The notes under the pieces are model-generated. The model did not search any database, was not told where the DNA came from, and saw only the letters and a program-made list of their open reading frames with translations. This document shows positions 25,495-34,932 of a stretch of DNA of 64,000 bases, one piece after another. Made by a program: the position numbers and the translations under genes. Source of the stretch: UBA7803 sp041690675 (GTDB lineage: Bacteria > Pseudomonadota > Gammaproteobacteria > Pseudomonadales > Azotimanducaceae); assembly GCA_041690675.1 (NCBI GenBank), contig JAWLGU010000001.1, forward strand, positions 62,001-126,000, read 5' to 3'. Each line of letters begins with the position of its first letter. The first letter of the stretch is position 1.

Positions 25495-27462
25495 CTATGC
25501 CATAGCCGATCGAGCCAGGTTCGCCAGATCCTCTGGACTGTAAGTGTCGGCGAGCTGGAGCTGATTTCCGCCTTCCCCAATGTTCACGGAGTAGAGGTTC
25601 ACGATCTGGCTGGCCGGCACCTGAGAGAAGTCAGGCCAGACTGGCGCGACTTGCGCAACCAGAAATCCTTCCCGGAGCGCGACTCGATTGAGCCAGATGT
25701 CGTCAGCCGTGGGACACGTGCGGCCGAAGGCCGTGCCGTAGCGCTTCAGGTCGCGCAGGAAGCGTGCGGGGTAGATCACGCCACTCGCGCCGATGGCGAA
25801 GTTCAGGGGGTGGGGCTGGGTGTCGGTTGCCGGCTCCCAGCTTCCATAGGGCTCGAAACGATGGGCATTGAGCCGCATCCGGCGCGCCCTATGGCAATGA
25901 ATGTGCTTCGGGTCACGTTCGTGAGCGCGCGCCAGCGCCGCCAGCCAGTCTGGCGTGTAGATGATGTCGTCATCCGCAGTGACCAGGGGGTCATCGAGCC
26001 GGGATTCAGAAGCAACGTATGGAAAATACTTGGTGTGAGGCCCCAGATCCGCTGTGTAGCGAATCTCCAGCCCCCGGTCTTGCAGGCGGCGAAGGGCATC
26101 GGGCAACGCATTGTCGGCTTCCTCCTCCGCTAGCCAGAGGATCAACCGTTTCGGTTTCAGCGCGCCTCTGGCGATGGACTCGATGGCCAGGTGCGCCGAA
26201 GGAATGCGTTTGGAATGGGACGTCATCGACACCACCGGGCCTGCCGGATCGAGGAGCGACGCTTGGCACCGCCGGTTCACTCTCTCCAGCCGCAGACGGC
26301 GCAGCCATGGCCCGACGGCCCGGATGTTTGCCTGCGCTGGTCGCGTCACGACATCCGTCTCCCTCCGCAAACGGGTCGTCAGCTTCCATCGGCGCTTCAA
26401 TACGTCGCTCTTGGTGCGCGCGATTTCCGCATCACGCGCCCGCCGCAGGGCCTCGAGTTGCTCCTCGTCCACCTCGCAAGCGTGCGATAGAAGCGCACCG
26501 AGATCGTGGAAATCGAGCGTTCCCAGCTTGTGCGTCGTAACAAGGACGTTCGTTCCCTGCTCGACATGTATCCCCTTCATTCCTCCTTCGCGGGCGGCGT
26601 ACCGCCCCTTGTAGAACGTTGCATCGTCCAGCAGCCGAAATGCGTGAGACGGCAGGTGGCGCGCCTCCCAGCCCCCCGGCGGCTTCTCGTACCGGTGAAC
26701 ATACGGGCTGGCCGCATCTGCCACGTAAAGGTTGCCGTCGGCATCGAAACTCAGCCCGTGCGGGCAAACGCTTCCCTCCAGAATGGAATCCGGCGTCGTG
26801 TGCCGGTCCAGCTCCGGCGTGTTCCGGAACAGCCCGACCTGGCCCTGAACGTGATTGCTGACCGCGATCCACTGGTGGTCGGGGCTGAGACTGATGCCAT
26901 CGGGAATCTGCAGGGTCTTCTCGATTCGAATCCCCTCATTGACGATTCCGGCGGATTCGCCCAGCGTAATGACATGGCTGGTGATGAAATGCCACTGGTC
27001 GCTGCAGACCAGGGCCCGGTAGCGGTCGTCTCCGATGCCGTAAGCTGCCACTGATCCGGGAGTCTTCACCACGGCGTTCAGATAGCCTCTGCCGCTGACG
27101 ACCAGCCGGGGATCGACGCGCACGTCCCGTCCGGCCGCCGCCGGTTCCGGCACCTGCACAATGACGACGTCACCCCCTCGATTGCATACCAGCAGATGAT
27201 CGTTGTCCAGAAACGCGCATCCGTGAGGCTGGGAGAATTTGTCGGACGACAACACGACATAACCGGTCAGTCGAATGTCCGGCGCCTTGTCATAGCATCG
27301 GACAATGTCTAGCGAGAATACGTAGACGTTGTTCCTGCTGAAGGCCGCGAGGGCCAGACGGGACCCGTCGGCCGACACCGCGACATCCTCGGTTCGTCCG
27401 ATTTCCGTCAATGCGGCCAGAACCAGATCCGGGGCATCGAAGTCTATTCGGCCATTATCCAC
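25495..27462 (-). CDS. Beta-propeller / glycosyltransferase-like fusion protein
   Basis: 655 residues in two parts. Residues about 1-320 form repeated NHL/YVTN-like beta-propeller blades (TEDVAVSADGSRLALAAFS, QPHGCAFLDNDHLLVCNR, IPDGISLSPDHQWIAVSNH, CPHGLSFDADGNLYVADA). After a basic helical linker (340-400) comes a glycosyltransferase-like domain: VSMTSHSKRIPSAHLAIESI, KRLILWLAEEE, and the acidic motif VTADDDIIYTPDWL resembling a DxD site. FAIGASGVIYPARFL and CPTADDIWLNRVALR follow. No signal peptide or membrane segment is seen. The gene is inside the 3.24-kb insert, divergent from the DUF2785 gene, and appears less GC-rich than its neighbours. It may synthesise or modify a surface glycan. 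I do not know this domain pairing. Confidence 0.7.
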   Translation of the reverse strand: MDNGRIDFDAPDLVLAALTEIGRTEDVAVSADGSRLALAAFSRNNVYVFSLDIVRCYDKAPDIRLTGYVVLSSDKFSQPHGCAFLDNDHLLVCNRGGDVVIVQVPEPAAAGRDVRVDPRLVVSGRGYLNAVVKTPGSVAAYGIGDDRYRALVCSDQWHFITSHVITLGESAGIVNEGIRIEKTLQIPDGISLSPDHQWIAVSNHVQGQVGLFRNTPELDRHTTPDSILEGSVCPHGLSFDADGNLYVADAASPYVHRYEKPPGGWEARHLPSHAFRLLDDATFYKGRYAAREGGMKGIHVEQGTNVLVTTHKLGTLDFHDLGALLSHACEVDEEQLEALRRARDAEIARTKSDVLKRRWKLTTRLRRETDVVTRPAQANIRAVGPWLRRLRLERVNRRCQASLLDPAGPVVSMTSHSKRIPSAHLAIESIARGALKPKRLILWLAEEEADNALPDALRRLQDRGLEIRYTADLGPHTKYFPYVASESRLDDPLVTADDDIIYTPDWLAALARAHERDPKHIHCHRARRMRLNAHRFEPYGSWEPATDTQPHPLNFAIGASGVIYPARFLRDLKRYGTAFGRTCPTADDIWLNRVALREGFLVAQVAPVWPDFSQVPASQIVNLYSVNIGEGGNQLQLADTYSPEDLANLARSAMA

Positions 27463-27756
27463 TGACTCCCTCCTCGGCTAACGCGATGCACGCAAGTCCT
27501 GAAACCGGCCATGCACGGCTCGGGACAGACCGGACGAAAGCGAGCCTCTTTCGCGGATTATGCCCCAGATCAGCGACTGTGGATGTGAACGAGAAGTGAC
27601 CCGCTCGATGCCCTAGACCTTTTTGATCCGGCGCTTTGGCAGCGTTCTATAGGCGCTCCAGGTACGCCACCGGCAGCGACGACTCCTCCGAGTCGGGAGC
27701 AGCACCAGCAGCTGCTCGAGGTATCATGTCGCTCCGAGGGAGATGGAGAGGTCGCC

Positions 27757-28713
27757 GTGGGCGCTCTGGTCAACAAGCCGCGGGGAAGAGGTAGTTGGTG
27801 CGCCGCGCAGGGGCTCGGCTTGCTGGTCCTGGCCCTGAGCCCCCTGGCGTGGGGCACAGTTCCTTCCGGAGAGCCGGTTACGGGCTGTGCGGCCGACGAT
27901 GAGAGCCTGGCGCGCTGGCGCGCGGTGCGCGCCGCCCCCGATGACGGGGACCCCAACGTCCTGGCGCTTCCGCTCGCCGAGTGCCTGGCCTCGGCGAATG
28001 CGGAGTTGCGCGACCGCATCGCCTACGAGCTACTCACGTACTGGCTGCGCGAAGGCCGCATTACGCCCGCCACCGCCGAGGATCTGCGAAGCCGCCTGCA
28101 GCCATGGCTATTGAGAAACGAATCCGAGTGGGTATTGGGCCGCGCCTTCGCGGCGCTGGTGCTTTCGGAGCTCGTGCGGTTCGACACGGGGACACGGCGC
28201 TGGGACCGGAGCACGGTGAACGCTGTGCTCGAGGACGCGCTGGACGCCCTGGCCTCGGAGCGTGACTTTCGCGGGCTGGACGGCGATCTCGGCTGGATTC
28301 ACGCCATCGCCCACCAGAGCGATCTACTATGGCGGCTGGCGCGGCATCCACTCATCGGCGAGGCGGAACTCGCCGCCATACTCGAAGGCGTGGCGTCAAA
28401 GGTCGCGCCCGAGGGTAACCACCCTTACGTGTTCGGCGAATTCGACAGGCTGGCTCGGGTGATCGCCGCTGTGACCGAGCGGGAGCTGCTGGCGGCGGAT
28501 GTGCTGGAATCCTGGATCGCCCACCTCGCCCGCCCCCGCCACATCAGCGAATGGCGACAGGCGTTCGCATCGCCCGCGGGCATGGCGGAGCTGCACAATA
28601 CCAAGGGATTCCTGCGGGCCCTGAGGCAACACCTGCGACCGCCGGAGCACAGCCCGAGTGCCGCGGATGGCCGCCTGCGGGCCATCGATGCCGTCCTGGC
28701 GGCGTTGCCTTGA
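27757..28713 (+). CDS. DUF2785-like secreted protein
   Basis: A 318-residue product with an N-terminal signal-like segment (GLGLLVLALSPLAWG) and an alpha-helical body. It carries RDFRGLDGDLGWIHAIAHQSDLLWRLA, quoted here only as the DGDLGWIHAIAHQSD core typical of DUF2785. The GTG start at 27757 follows GGAGATGGAGAGG. Its function is unknown. The stop lies 4 bp before the right direct repeat, so it is the outermost gene of the insert. About 290 bp separate it from the divergent propeller/glycosyltransferase gene; I see no gene there. Confidence 0.75.
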   Translation: MGALVNKPRGRGSWCAAQGLGLLVLALSPLAWGTVPSGEPVTGCAADDESLARWRAVRAAPDDGDPNVLALPLAECLASANAELRDRIAYELLTYWLREGRITPATAEDLRSRLQPWLLRNESEWVLGRAFAALVLSELVRFDTGTRRWDRSTVNAVLEDALDALASERDFRGLDGDLGWIHAIAHQSDLLWRLARHPLIGEAELAAILEGVASKVAPEGNHPYVFGEFDRLARVIAAVTERELLAADVLESWIAHLARPRHISEWRQAFASPAGMAELHNTKGFLRALRQHLRPPEHSPSAADGRLRAIDAVLAALP

Positions 28714-28717
28714 CGAG

Positions 28718-28900
28718 GACCGGGAGGCCGCCGAGGGCCCTGCGGCGTAGCCGCCGCCCGCGGCTGCGTCCGGGACGATGGCTCTAGCCGCCGAAGTCGT
28801 CCAGCAGGATGTTTTCCGGCTCGACCCCGAGATCGTCGAGCATCTGCATCACCGCCGCGATCATGGGCGGCGGCCCGCACAGGTAGTACTCGCAGTCCTC
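28718..28900. repeat. Right direct repeat (copy B), includes intact nqrF 3' end
   Basis: Block 1 (28718-28756) repeats the selenoprotein C-terminal codons without the rest of the gene. After 46 bp with the true nqrF stop, block 2 (28801-28900) is the nqrF 3' end. The ancestral junction was therefore selenoprotein gene, a short gap, then convergent nqrF. Confidence 0.9.
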
Positions 28901-30013
28901 GGGGGCAGGATGGTCCCTCAGGTAGTTGTCGAACACCACCTGGTGAATGAATCCGGTGTGGCCCTGCCAGTTGTCCTCCGGCAGCGGGTCGGAGAGCGCC
29001 ACGTGCCACTCGAAATTGGGAAAGTCGCGGGCGAGTTGCTCGAACTCGTCCTCGTAGAACATCTCCCGCAGCGAGCGGGCGCCGTACCAGTAGCTCATCT
29101 TCGTGGGGCGGCCCTTGCGCTTGAGCTCGTCGAAGATCTGCGAGCGCAGGGGTGCCATGCCGGCGCCCCCGCCGATCCAGATCTTCTCCGCGTCGATGTC
29201 CTTGACGAAAAAGTCGCCATAGGGACCGAACACGGTGAGCTTGTCGCCCGGCTTGAGACCGAAGACGTAGGAGGACATCTTGCCCGGCGGCACGTCCATG
29301 CCCGGCGGCGGCGAGGCGATGCGGATGTTGAACTTGAGGATGCCCTTCTCTTCCGGATAGTTGGCCATGGAGTAGGCGCGAATGGTGGGCTCGGTGACCT
29401 TGCTGTGGTACTGCCAGACGTTGAAGCGGTCCCAGTCGCCGTGGAACTTGGGATCCACCTCGATGTCCTTGTAGTCCATCTCGTAGGGGGGGATCTCGAG
29501 CTGAACGTAGCCGCCGGCGCGGAAGTTGACGTCCGCCCCCTCGGGCAGCTTCAGGTTCAGCTCCTTGATGAAGGTTGCCACGTTGGGGTTGGAGATGACC
29601 TCGCACTCCCAGCGCTCGACCCCGATGGCATCCTCCGGGATCTCGATCTTCATGTCCTGCTTCACCGCCACCTGGCAGGAGAGCCGCCAATGGTCACGGA
29701 TCTCTCCGCGGGTGAAGTGGCCCTCCTCGGTCGAGAGGATGCTGCCGCCCCCTTCGATCACCCGGCAGCGGCACTGCCCGCAGGTGCCACCGCCGCCACA
29801 GGCGCTGGCCAGAAAAATACCCTGGTTCGCCAGAGTCCCGAGCAGCTTGCCCCCCGCGGGCACCACCACGGCCTTCTCCGGATCGTCGTTGATCTCGATG
29901 GTGATGTCGCCGCTGCTCACCAGCCGGGAGCGGGCGAACAGAATCACCATGACCAGAAGCAGCACGATCAGCGTGAACATTGCGACGCCGATGACGATCG
30001 TGGACTCCATCAT
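28784..30013 (-). CDS. nqrF: Na+-NQR subunit F (FAD/[2Fe-2S] NADH-oxidising subunit)
   Basis: Electron entry of the Na+-pumping NADH:quinone oxidoreductase. The 409-residue chain has an N-terminal TM (residues 5-28) and a ferredoxin domain with Cys72, Cys78, Cys81 and Cys113. An FAD domain with RAYSMANYP and an NADH domain with IGGGAGMAPLRSQIF and YYLCGPPPM follow. It is the last gene of the nqrABCDEF operon, 18 bp after nqrE. Its 3' end is duplicated at 25379. Confidence 0.98.
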   Translation of the reverse strand: MMESTIVIGVAMFTLIVLLLVMVILFARSRLVSSGDITIEINDDPEKAVVVPAGGKLLGTLANQGIFLASACGGGGTCGQCRCRVIEGGGSILSTEEGHFTRGEIRDHWRLSCQVAVKQDMKIEIPEDAIGVERWECEVISNPNVATFIKELNLKLPEGADVNFRAGGYVQLEIPPYEMDYKDIEVDPKFHGDWDRFNVWQYHSKVTEPTIRAYSMANYPEEKGILKFNIRIASPPPGMDVPPGKMSSYVFGLKPGDKLTVFGPYGDFFVKDIDAEKIWIGGGAGMAPLRSQIFDELKRKGRPTKMSYWYGARSLREMFYEDEFEQLARDFPNFEWHVALSDPLPEDNWQGHTGFIHQVVFDNYLRDHPAPEDCEYYLCGPPPMIAAVMQMLDDLGVEPENILLDDFGG

Positions 30014-30031
30014 TTCGCTCCTTCCAGTCCC

Positions 30032-30643
30032 TTAGATGTCGATACCGCCGAAGGACATGAAGCACAGGCTGATCAGCCCCACCGAGATGAAGGTGATGCC
30101 GAGGCCCCGCAGCCCTTGCGGAACGTCGCTGTACTTGAGCTTCTCCCGCACCCCCGCGAGCGCCGTGATGGCCAGTGCCCAACCGGTGCCGGCCCCCAGG
30201 CCGAACACGACGCTTTCCGGGAAGGAGTAATCCCGCTCCACCATGAACAGCGAGCCGCCTAGGATGGCGCAGTTCACCGTGATCAGCGGCAGGAACACCC
30301 CGAGCGCGTTGTAGAGGAACGGCACGTAGCGGTCCAGGAACATCTCGAGGATCTGCACGACCGCGGCAATCACGCCGATGTAGGACAGCAGGCCCAGGAA
30401 GGTGAGATCCACGTCCGGCAGCCCCGCCCATGCCAGCGCCCCTTCCTTGAGCAGGTCGTTCAGGATCAGGTTGTTCACCGGCACGGTGATGCCCAGCACC
30501 ACCATCACGGCGATGCCGAGGCCCACGGCGGTGGAGATCTTCTTCGAGATGGCGATGAACGTGCACATCCCCAGGAAGAAGGTCAGCGCCATGTTCTCGA
30601 TGAAGACGGCCCGGATGAACAGGCCCAGGTATTGCTCCAACAC
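30032..30643 (-). CDS. nqrE: Na+-NQR subunit E
   Basis: A 203-residue, six-TM subunit related to NqrD/RnfA, with conserved Cys-containing helices FFLGMCTFIAISKK and ITVNCAILGGSLFMVE that bind the intramembrane [2Fe-2S] centre. The start is a GTG at 30643 whose G is shared with the nqrD stop (TAGTG), implying translational coupling. Confidence 0.97.
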   Translation of the reverse strand: MLEQYLGLFIRAVFIENMALTFFLGMCTFIAISKKISTAVGLGIAVMVVLGITVPVNNLILNDLLKEGALAWAGLPDVDLTFLGLLSYIGVIAAVVQILEMFLDRYVPFLYNALGVFLPLITVNCAILGGSLFMVERDYSFPESVVFGLGAGTGWALAITALAGVREKLKYSDVPQGLRGLGITFISVGLISLCFMSFGGIDI

Positions 30644-31305
30644 TACATGGCCTCCTTGTACTGCAGATTGGGCACGATCTCGTACTCCGGCGCTTCCACC
30701 TGCTCGGGCTTGATGGACCGGATGGCCCAGATGATCAGACCGATGATGAAGAACGCGCTGGGCGCCAGCAGCATCAGGCCGTTGGCGTAGTACCAGCCGC
30801 CGTCCGCCACCCGGGGCAGCAGCTCGATGCCGAGCAAGGTCCCGGAGCCCAGGGGCTCGCGAATGAGCGCCACGGTCAGCAGGATCACCGAGTAGCCGAG
30901 CGCGGTGCCGAAACCGTCCAGGGCCGAGAGCCCCGGTCGGTTCTGCATGGCGAAGGCCTCGGCGCGCCCCATGACGATGCAGTTGGTGATGATCAGCCCC
31001 ACGAACACCGACAGGCTCTTGGAGATCTCGTAGGCGTAGGCCTGCAGAAACTGATCCACCACGATCACCAGCGAGGCGATGATGGTCATCTGCACGATGA
31101 TGCGGATGCTCGACGGCGTGCGGTTTCGCACCAGCGACACCGCGAAGTTCGACATGGTGGTGACGAAGATCACCGCCGCGCACATCACCACGGTAGTGGT
31201 CATGTTGACGGTCACCGCCAGCGCAGAGCAGATGCCCAGCACCTGCAGGGTGATCGGGTTGTTGTTGATGATCGGATCGAGAACTACTTCCCTGGGGGTC
31301 GCCAT
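30643..31305 (-). CDS. nqrD: Na+-NQR subunit D
   Basis: A 220-residue, six-TM subunit, pseudo-symmetric partner of NqrE. Recognisable segments are QVLGICSALAVTVNMTTTVV and LIITNCIVMGRAEAFAMQN, each with the conserved Cys. It lies 30 bp after nqrC. Confidence 0.97.
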   Translation of the reverse strand: MATPREVVLDPIINNNPITLQVLGICSALAVTVNMTTTVVMCAAVIFVTTMSNFAVSLVRNRTPSSIRIIVQMTIIASLVIVVDQFLQAYAYEISKSLSVFVGLIITNCIVMGRAEAFAMQNRPGLSALDGFGTALGYSVILLTVALIREPLGSGTLLGIELLPRVADGGWYYANGLMLLAPSAFFIIGLIIWAIRSIKPEQVEAPEYEIVPNLQYKEAM

Positions 31306-31335
31306 GTGGTCCTTCCTTGCGTCTTCAGATCGTCA

Positions 31336-32151
31336 TCAGGCGTTGTTCTCGGCGAGGTTCTCCAGGAACGAGCCGAACCCCTGCTCGCCCATCCAGAACC
31401 GCACCAGGTTCTGCACACCCTTGGTGGTGAGGGTAGCCCCGGACAGCGCATCCACCTCGTACTGAGCCCGCGGGCTGCCCTCCGGCGAGCGGTTCTTCAC
31501 CAGCGCCACCGCGACCTCGCGTTGCTCGCCGTAGAGCTTCACGCCCGGCCATTGGGCTTTCCACGCGGGGTTGTCCACCTCGCCGCCGAGCCCGGGCGTC
31601 TCCTTCTGTGAGTAGAAGCCGAGGCCCGCGATGGTCTCCAGATCGCCTTCGAGGGCCATGTAGCCGAACAGCGTGCCCCACAAACCGTAGCCGCGTACCG
31701 GAAACACGATCTTGTCGATCTCGCCCTGCTCGTTGCGGCGGATGTAGACCTTGGAGACGTTCTCCCGCCGGCCGATGGTGGCGATGTCCTCGGGGCCCGA
31801 CAGGTCGCTCGAGAGGTCGGGGATCTTGGCGGCGGCGATGGGATCGTACGTCGCCGGATCCACTTCGTCGGTGAACTTCCCGGTATCCAGATTCACCGCC
31901 CGCACCTCGAACTCGCTGAACAGCTCGTCGATGCTGCGGCCGTCCGGGCCCACTTTACTGCCCTCGGGCAACATCCCCGCCGCGCGCAGAATGTTCTGCT
32001 TCTGGTCCAGTTCCTGATTCAGAAGCTGCTGCGGTTTCAGCATCACCGCTGCCGTGGAGACCACCACGGAGCACACCAGGCAGAGGGAAACGGCGACGAA
32101 GAGGACATTGCGCAGGCTCTCTTTGTCGAACGATTTCTTCGATTCAGGCAC
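31336..32151 (-). CDS. nqrC: Na+-NQR subunit C (covalent FMN)
   Basis: 271 residues: one N-terminal TM (VLFVAVSLCLVCSVVVSTAA) and a periplasmic flavodomain. The flavinylation motif DALSGATLTTKG has the FMN-attached Thr at about residue 240. Flavin transfer needs ApbE, which is not in the window. It starts 8 bp inside the nqrB 3' end. Confidence 0.97.
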   Translation of the reverse strand: MPESKKSFDKESLRNVLFVAVSLCLVCSVVVSTAAVMLKPQQLLNQELDQKQNILRAAGMLPEGSKVGPDGRSIDELFSEFEVRAVNLDTGKFTDEVDPATYDPIAAAKIPDLSSDLSGPEDIATIGRRENVSKVYIRRNEQGEIDKIVFPVRGYGLWGTLFGYMALEGDLETIAGLGFYSQKETPGLGGEVDNPAWKAQWPGVKLYGEQREVAVALVKNRSPEGSPRAQYEVDALSGATLTTKGVQNLVRFWMGEQGFGSFLENLAENNA

Positions 32152-33328
32152 GGGCGAGCCTCCGCTTCACGTTGCGTTGAACCACCATGTAGTCGATGAG
32201 AGGCGCGAACAGGTTGCCGAACAGAATCGCCAGCATGATGCCTTCCGGGAAGGCCGGGTTGGCGACCCGGATGAGGACGGTGAACACACCCACCAGGATG
32301 CCGAAGATCCAGCGTCCGCTGTCGGTCATCGCCGCCGTCACCGGGTCGGTGGCCATGAACACGGTACCGAAGGCGAAGCCGCCCAGCACCAGGTGCCACC
32401 AGAACGGCATGGCAAACATGGGATTGCCGGAGTCGATGCTGTTGAACAGCAGGGTCGCCGCCACCAGGCCGATGACGCACCCCGCCATGATCCGCCACGA
32501 GGCGATGCGGGTGGCGAGCAGAATGACGGCGGCCACGCCGATGGCCAGCACCGACGTCTCGCCGAGCGACCCCGCCATGTTGCCGACGAACGCCTGCGCC
32601 CAGCTCACGCCGTAATCCTCGCCTATGGCGGCGCGGCCCAGCGGGGTCGCGCGGGTGTAGCCGTCCACGGCAACCCAGATGGCATCGCCCGACATCTGCG
32701 CCGGATAGGCGAAGTAGAGAAATGCGCGGCCGGTGAGGGCCGGGTTGAGAAAGTTCTTGCCGGTGCCTCCGAACACCTCCTTGCCGATGACGACACCGAA
32801 GATGATGCCGAGCGCGGCGAGCCACAATGGCGTGGTGGGAGGCAGGGTCAGAGTGAACAGTATGCTGGTCACGAAAAAGCCTTCGTTCACCTCGTGGCCC
32901 CGCTTGGAAGCGAACCAGACCTCGAAGGCGATACCGGCGGCGAACACCACCACGTACAGCGGCAGGAAGAGACTGAGGCCGTAGATGATGCAATCCCAGA
33001 TGCTCTCGGGATTCATGCCGGTGATCGCGCCGAGAACCGCGCCCCGCCAGCCCTCCACCGTGGCCCCCGGCACCGAGTCCAGCACCGCGAGCGCCTGGGC
33101 GCCCATGAAGTAGCTACCGACCAGGGCGGGAATCCAGGCGGCCCCCCAAACGGTCATCATGATGCGCTTGAGGTCCAGCCCATCGCGCACGTGGGGCGCC
33201 CCGGCGGTGACGTGCCCTGGGGTGTACAGGGCGGTGTCGATGGCTTCGTAGGCAGGATAGAAGGCTTCGAAGCGGCCGCCCTTCTCGAACTGCGGGGCGA
33301 TTCTGTCCATGAACGAGCGCAAACTCAT
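32144..33328 (-). CDS. nqrB: Na+-NQR subunit B
   Basis: A 394-residue polytopic core subunit that carries a covalent FMN and riboflavin and forms much of the Na+ pathway. It has about ten hydrophobic helices. The probable flavinylation site is DGYTRATPLG around residue 225, with Thr after Ala as in ApbE target motifs although the preceding residue is Arg rather than Gly. Its stop overlaps nqrC by 8 bp; nqrA ends 1 bp before its start. Confidence 0.97.
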   Translation of the reverse strand: MSLRSFMDRIAPQFEKGGRFEAFYPAYEAIDTALYTPGHVTAGAPHVRDGLDLKRIMMTVWGAAWIPALVGSYFMGAQALAVLDSVPGATVEGWRGAVLGAITGMNPESIWDCIIYGLSLFLPLYVVVFAAGIAFEVWFASKRGHEVNEGFFVTSILFTLTLPPTTPLWLAALGIIFGVVIGKEVFGGTGKNFLNPALTGRAFLYFAYPAQMSGDAIWVAVDGYTRATPLGRAAIGEDYGVSWAQAFVGNMAGSLGETSVLAIGVAAVILLATRIASWRIMAGCVIGLVAATLLFNSIDSGNPMFAMPFWWHLVLGGFAFGTVFMATDPVTAAMTDSGRWIFGILVGVFTVLIRVANPAFPEGIMLAILFGNLFAPLIDYMVVQRNVKRRLARA

Positions 33329-33329
33329 C

Positions 33330-34682
33330 TCAGCCTTCCTTCTCTATCTGCGTCAGGACGTCGCGGAGCACGGGGCCGTATTCGTACTTCGCCGGACAGA
33401 CGTACGTGCACGGCGCGATGTCGTCCTCGTCTAATTCCAGACAACCCAGACTCACGGCAGTTTCGATGTCTTTCACCAACAGGCTGCGCAACAGCGGCGT
33501 CGGCAGGATGTCCAGCGGCATCACCCGCTCGTAGGTGCCGATGGGCACCATGCCCCGCGGGCTGCCGTTGGTGGTGGTGGTGAACTTGAGCGGCTTCCGG
33601 CCCAGCCAGTCCGACAAGTAGATGGGGAAGATGGAGTGCCGGTCGGCGCCCGGCGACAGGTAGCCGAAGAGATGCCGCTCGCGCTCCTCGGGGATCACCG
33701 ACACCTGCACGTGATAGCGGCCCAGGAAGTCCACGGCCCCTTCGGCGGTGCGGCCCGAGAGCACCGAGCCGGAGATCACCCGCTGCTCGCCGTCGGCCAG
33801 CTCCCCTCGGGTGAGCTCGCCGAGGCTGGCGCCGAGGACCGTCCGCAGCAAGCGCGGCCGAAGCACCCCCGGACCACCCAGCGCCACCACCCGCTCGTTG
33901 GACACGTCGCCCGCGAGGAACAGGTGGCCGATGGCAATGACGTCCTGGTAACCCACGAACCACACCGTCTTGTGCGGTCCCACCGGGTCGAGAAAATGGA
34001 TGTGGGTGCCTGGCAAACCGGCCGGATGTGGACCCGAGAACTCCTCTTCGGTGAGGCTCGCGCTCCGACCCTGGGGCAGCACGGCCCCCGGATGCTTGCA
34101 GACGAACACCTTGCCCGCGGTGAGCCGCGCCAGCGCGTCGAGCCCCGCGGCGAACTCCTCGCGGCGCTCGTCGATGACGATGCCGGGATTCGCCGCCAGC
34201 GGATTGGTGTCCATGGCGGTGACGAAGATGGAGTGCGGCTCGCCGTCGATGGCCGGCACCTTGCTGTACGGCCGGGTGCGCAGCGCCGTCCAGAGCCCGC
34301 TCTCCACCAGGTTGCGAACCACGTCGGCACGCTCGAGAGCGGCCAGCTGGGCGGGTTCGTAGCTGGCGAAGCGCTCCGCTTCGTCACCGTCCCGCTCGAT
34401 CACCACGGACAGGAGCGCGCGTTTGGCGCCGCGGTTGATCCTGGTCACGACACCGGCGGCGGGGGCGGTGAAGCGCATCCCTTCGTTCTTCTTGTCGGTG
34501 AACAGCGCCTGACCGCGCTTCACTCGGTCCCCTTCCTGGACCAGCATGGTGGGTCGCATACCGGGAAAGTCGACACCGAGCACGGCCACGGAGCGGACAC
34601 TCGGCGCGGCGTCGATGACCGGTTCCGGTGCGCCTGCGATGGGCAGATCCAGGCCCTTTCTGGTTTTGATCATGGGCGACAA
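33330..34682 (-). CDS. nqrA: Na+-NQR subunit A
   Basis: First gene of the operon; a 450-residue soluble subunit. Features are RKGLDLPIAGAPEP at the N-terminus, VQEGDRVKRGQALFTDKKN, and a C-terminal region with MPLDILPTPLLRSLLVKD and LELDEDDIAPCTYVCPAKYE, all conserved in NqrA. It binds quinone at the cytoplasmic face. Confidence 0.98.
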   Translation of the reverse strand: MSPMIKTRKGLDLPIAGAPEPVIDAAPSVRSVAVLGVDFPGMRPTMLVQEGDRVKRGQALFTDKKNEGMRFTAPAAGVVTRINRGAKRALLSVVIERDGDEAERFASYEPAQLAALERADVVRNLVESGLWTALRTRPYSKVPAIDGEPHSIFVTAMDTNPLAANPGIVIDERREEFAAGLDALARLTAGKVFVCKHPGAVLPQGRSASLTEEEFSGPHPAGLPGTHIHFLDPVGPHKTVWFVGYQDVIAIGHLFLAGDVSNERVVALGGPGVLRPRLLRTVLGASLGELTRGELADGEQRVISGSVLSGRTAEGAVDFLGRYHVQVSVIPEERERHLFGYLSPGADRHSIFPIYLSDWLGRKPLKFTTTTNGSPRGMVPIGTYERVMPLDILPTPLLRSLLVKDIETAVSLGCLELDEDDIAPCTYVCPAKYEYGPVLRDVLTQIEKEG

Positions 34683-34702
34683 CGTTCCTGAAAACGCAAT
34701 CT

Positions 34703-34716
34703 CGGGCGTACGCCCG
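34703..34716. repeat. Perfect 14-bp palindrome upstream of nqrA
   Basis: CGGGCGTACGCCCG, 21 bp upstream of the nqrA start within the probable leader. It could be a hairpin or a regulator-binding site. No poly-T follows, so it is not a simple terminator. Confidence 0.3.
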
Positions 34717-34849
34717 ATGCATGAAATAAGTTCGACCCTGATTCAGTCCCTGTAAGGGGAATTGCCGAACGCCCTGCTGCAACAGGACATCCGCACGGGT
34801 GCTGTCAGCGTTCGCTATCGGCGTTGGAGGCGTGGCCACTCAAGTGGCT

Positions 34850-34905
34850 GGGGAGCCTCGGCAGGCCGCGCGAATTATAGTGGCGCGGCCGCCGGGATGC
34901 TAGGG
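34850..34905 (-). promoter_or_regulatory. nqrA: Possible sigma-70 promoter for the nqr operon
   Basis: On the reverse strand a perfect -10 hexamer TATAAT (34879-34874) lies in the gap between gap and nqrA. No good TTGACA-like -35 is seen at 16-18 bp, so it may depend on an activator. The leader to the nqrA ATG would be about 185 nt. The rest of 34683-34932 shows no gene. Confidence 0.35.
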
Positions 34906-34932
34906 CTTGATCGGAAAACTGGGACGGTGCAG

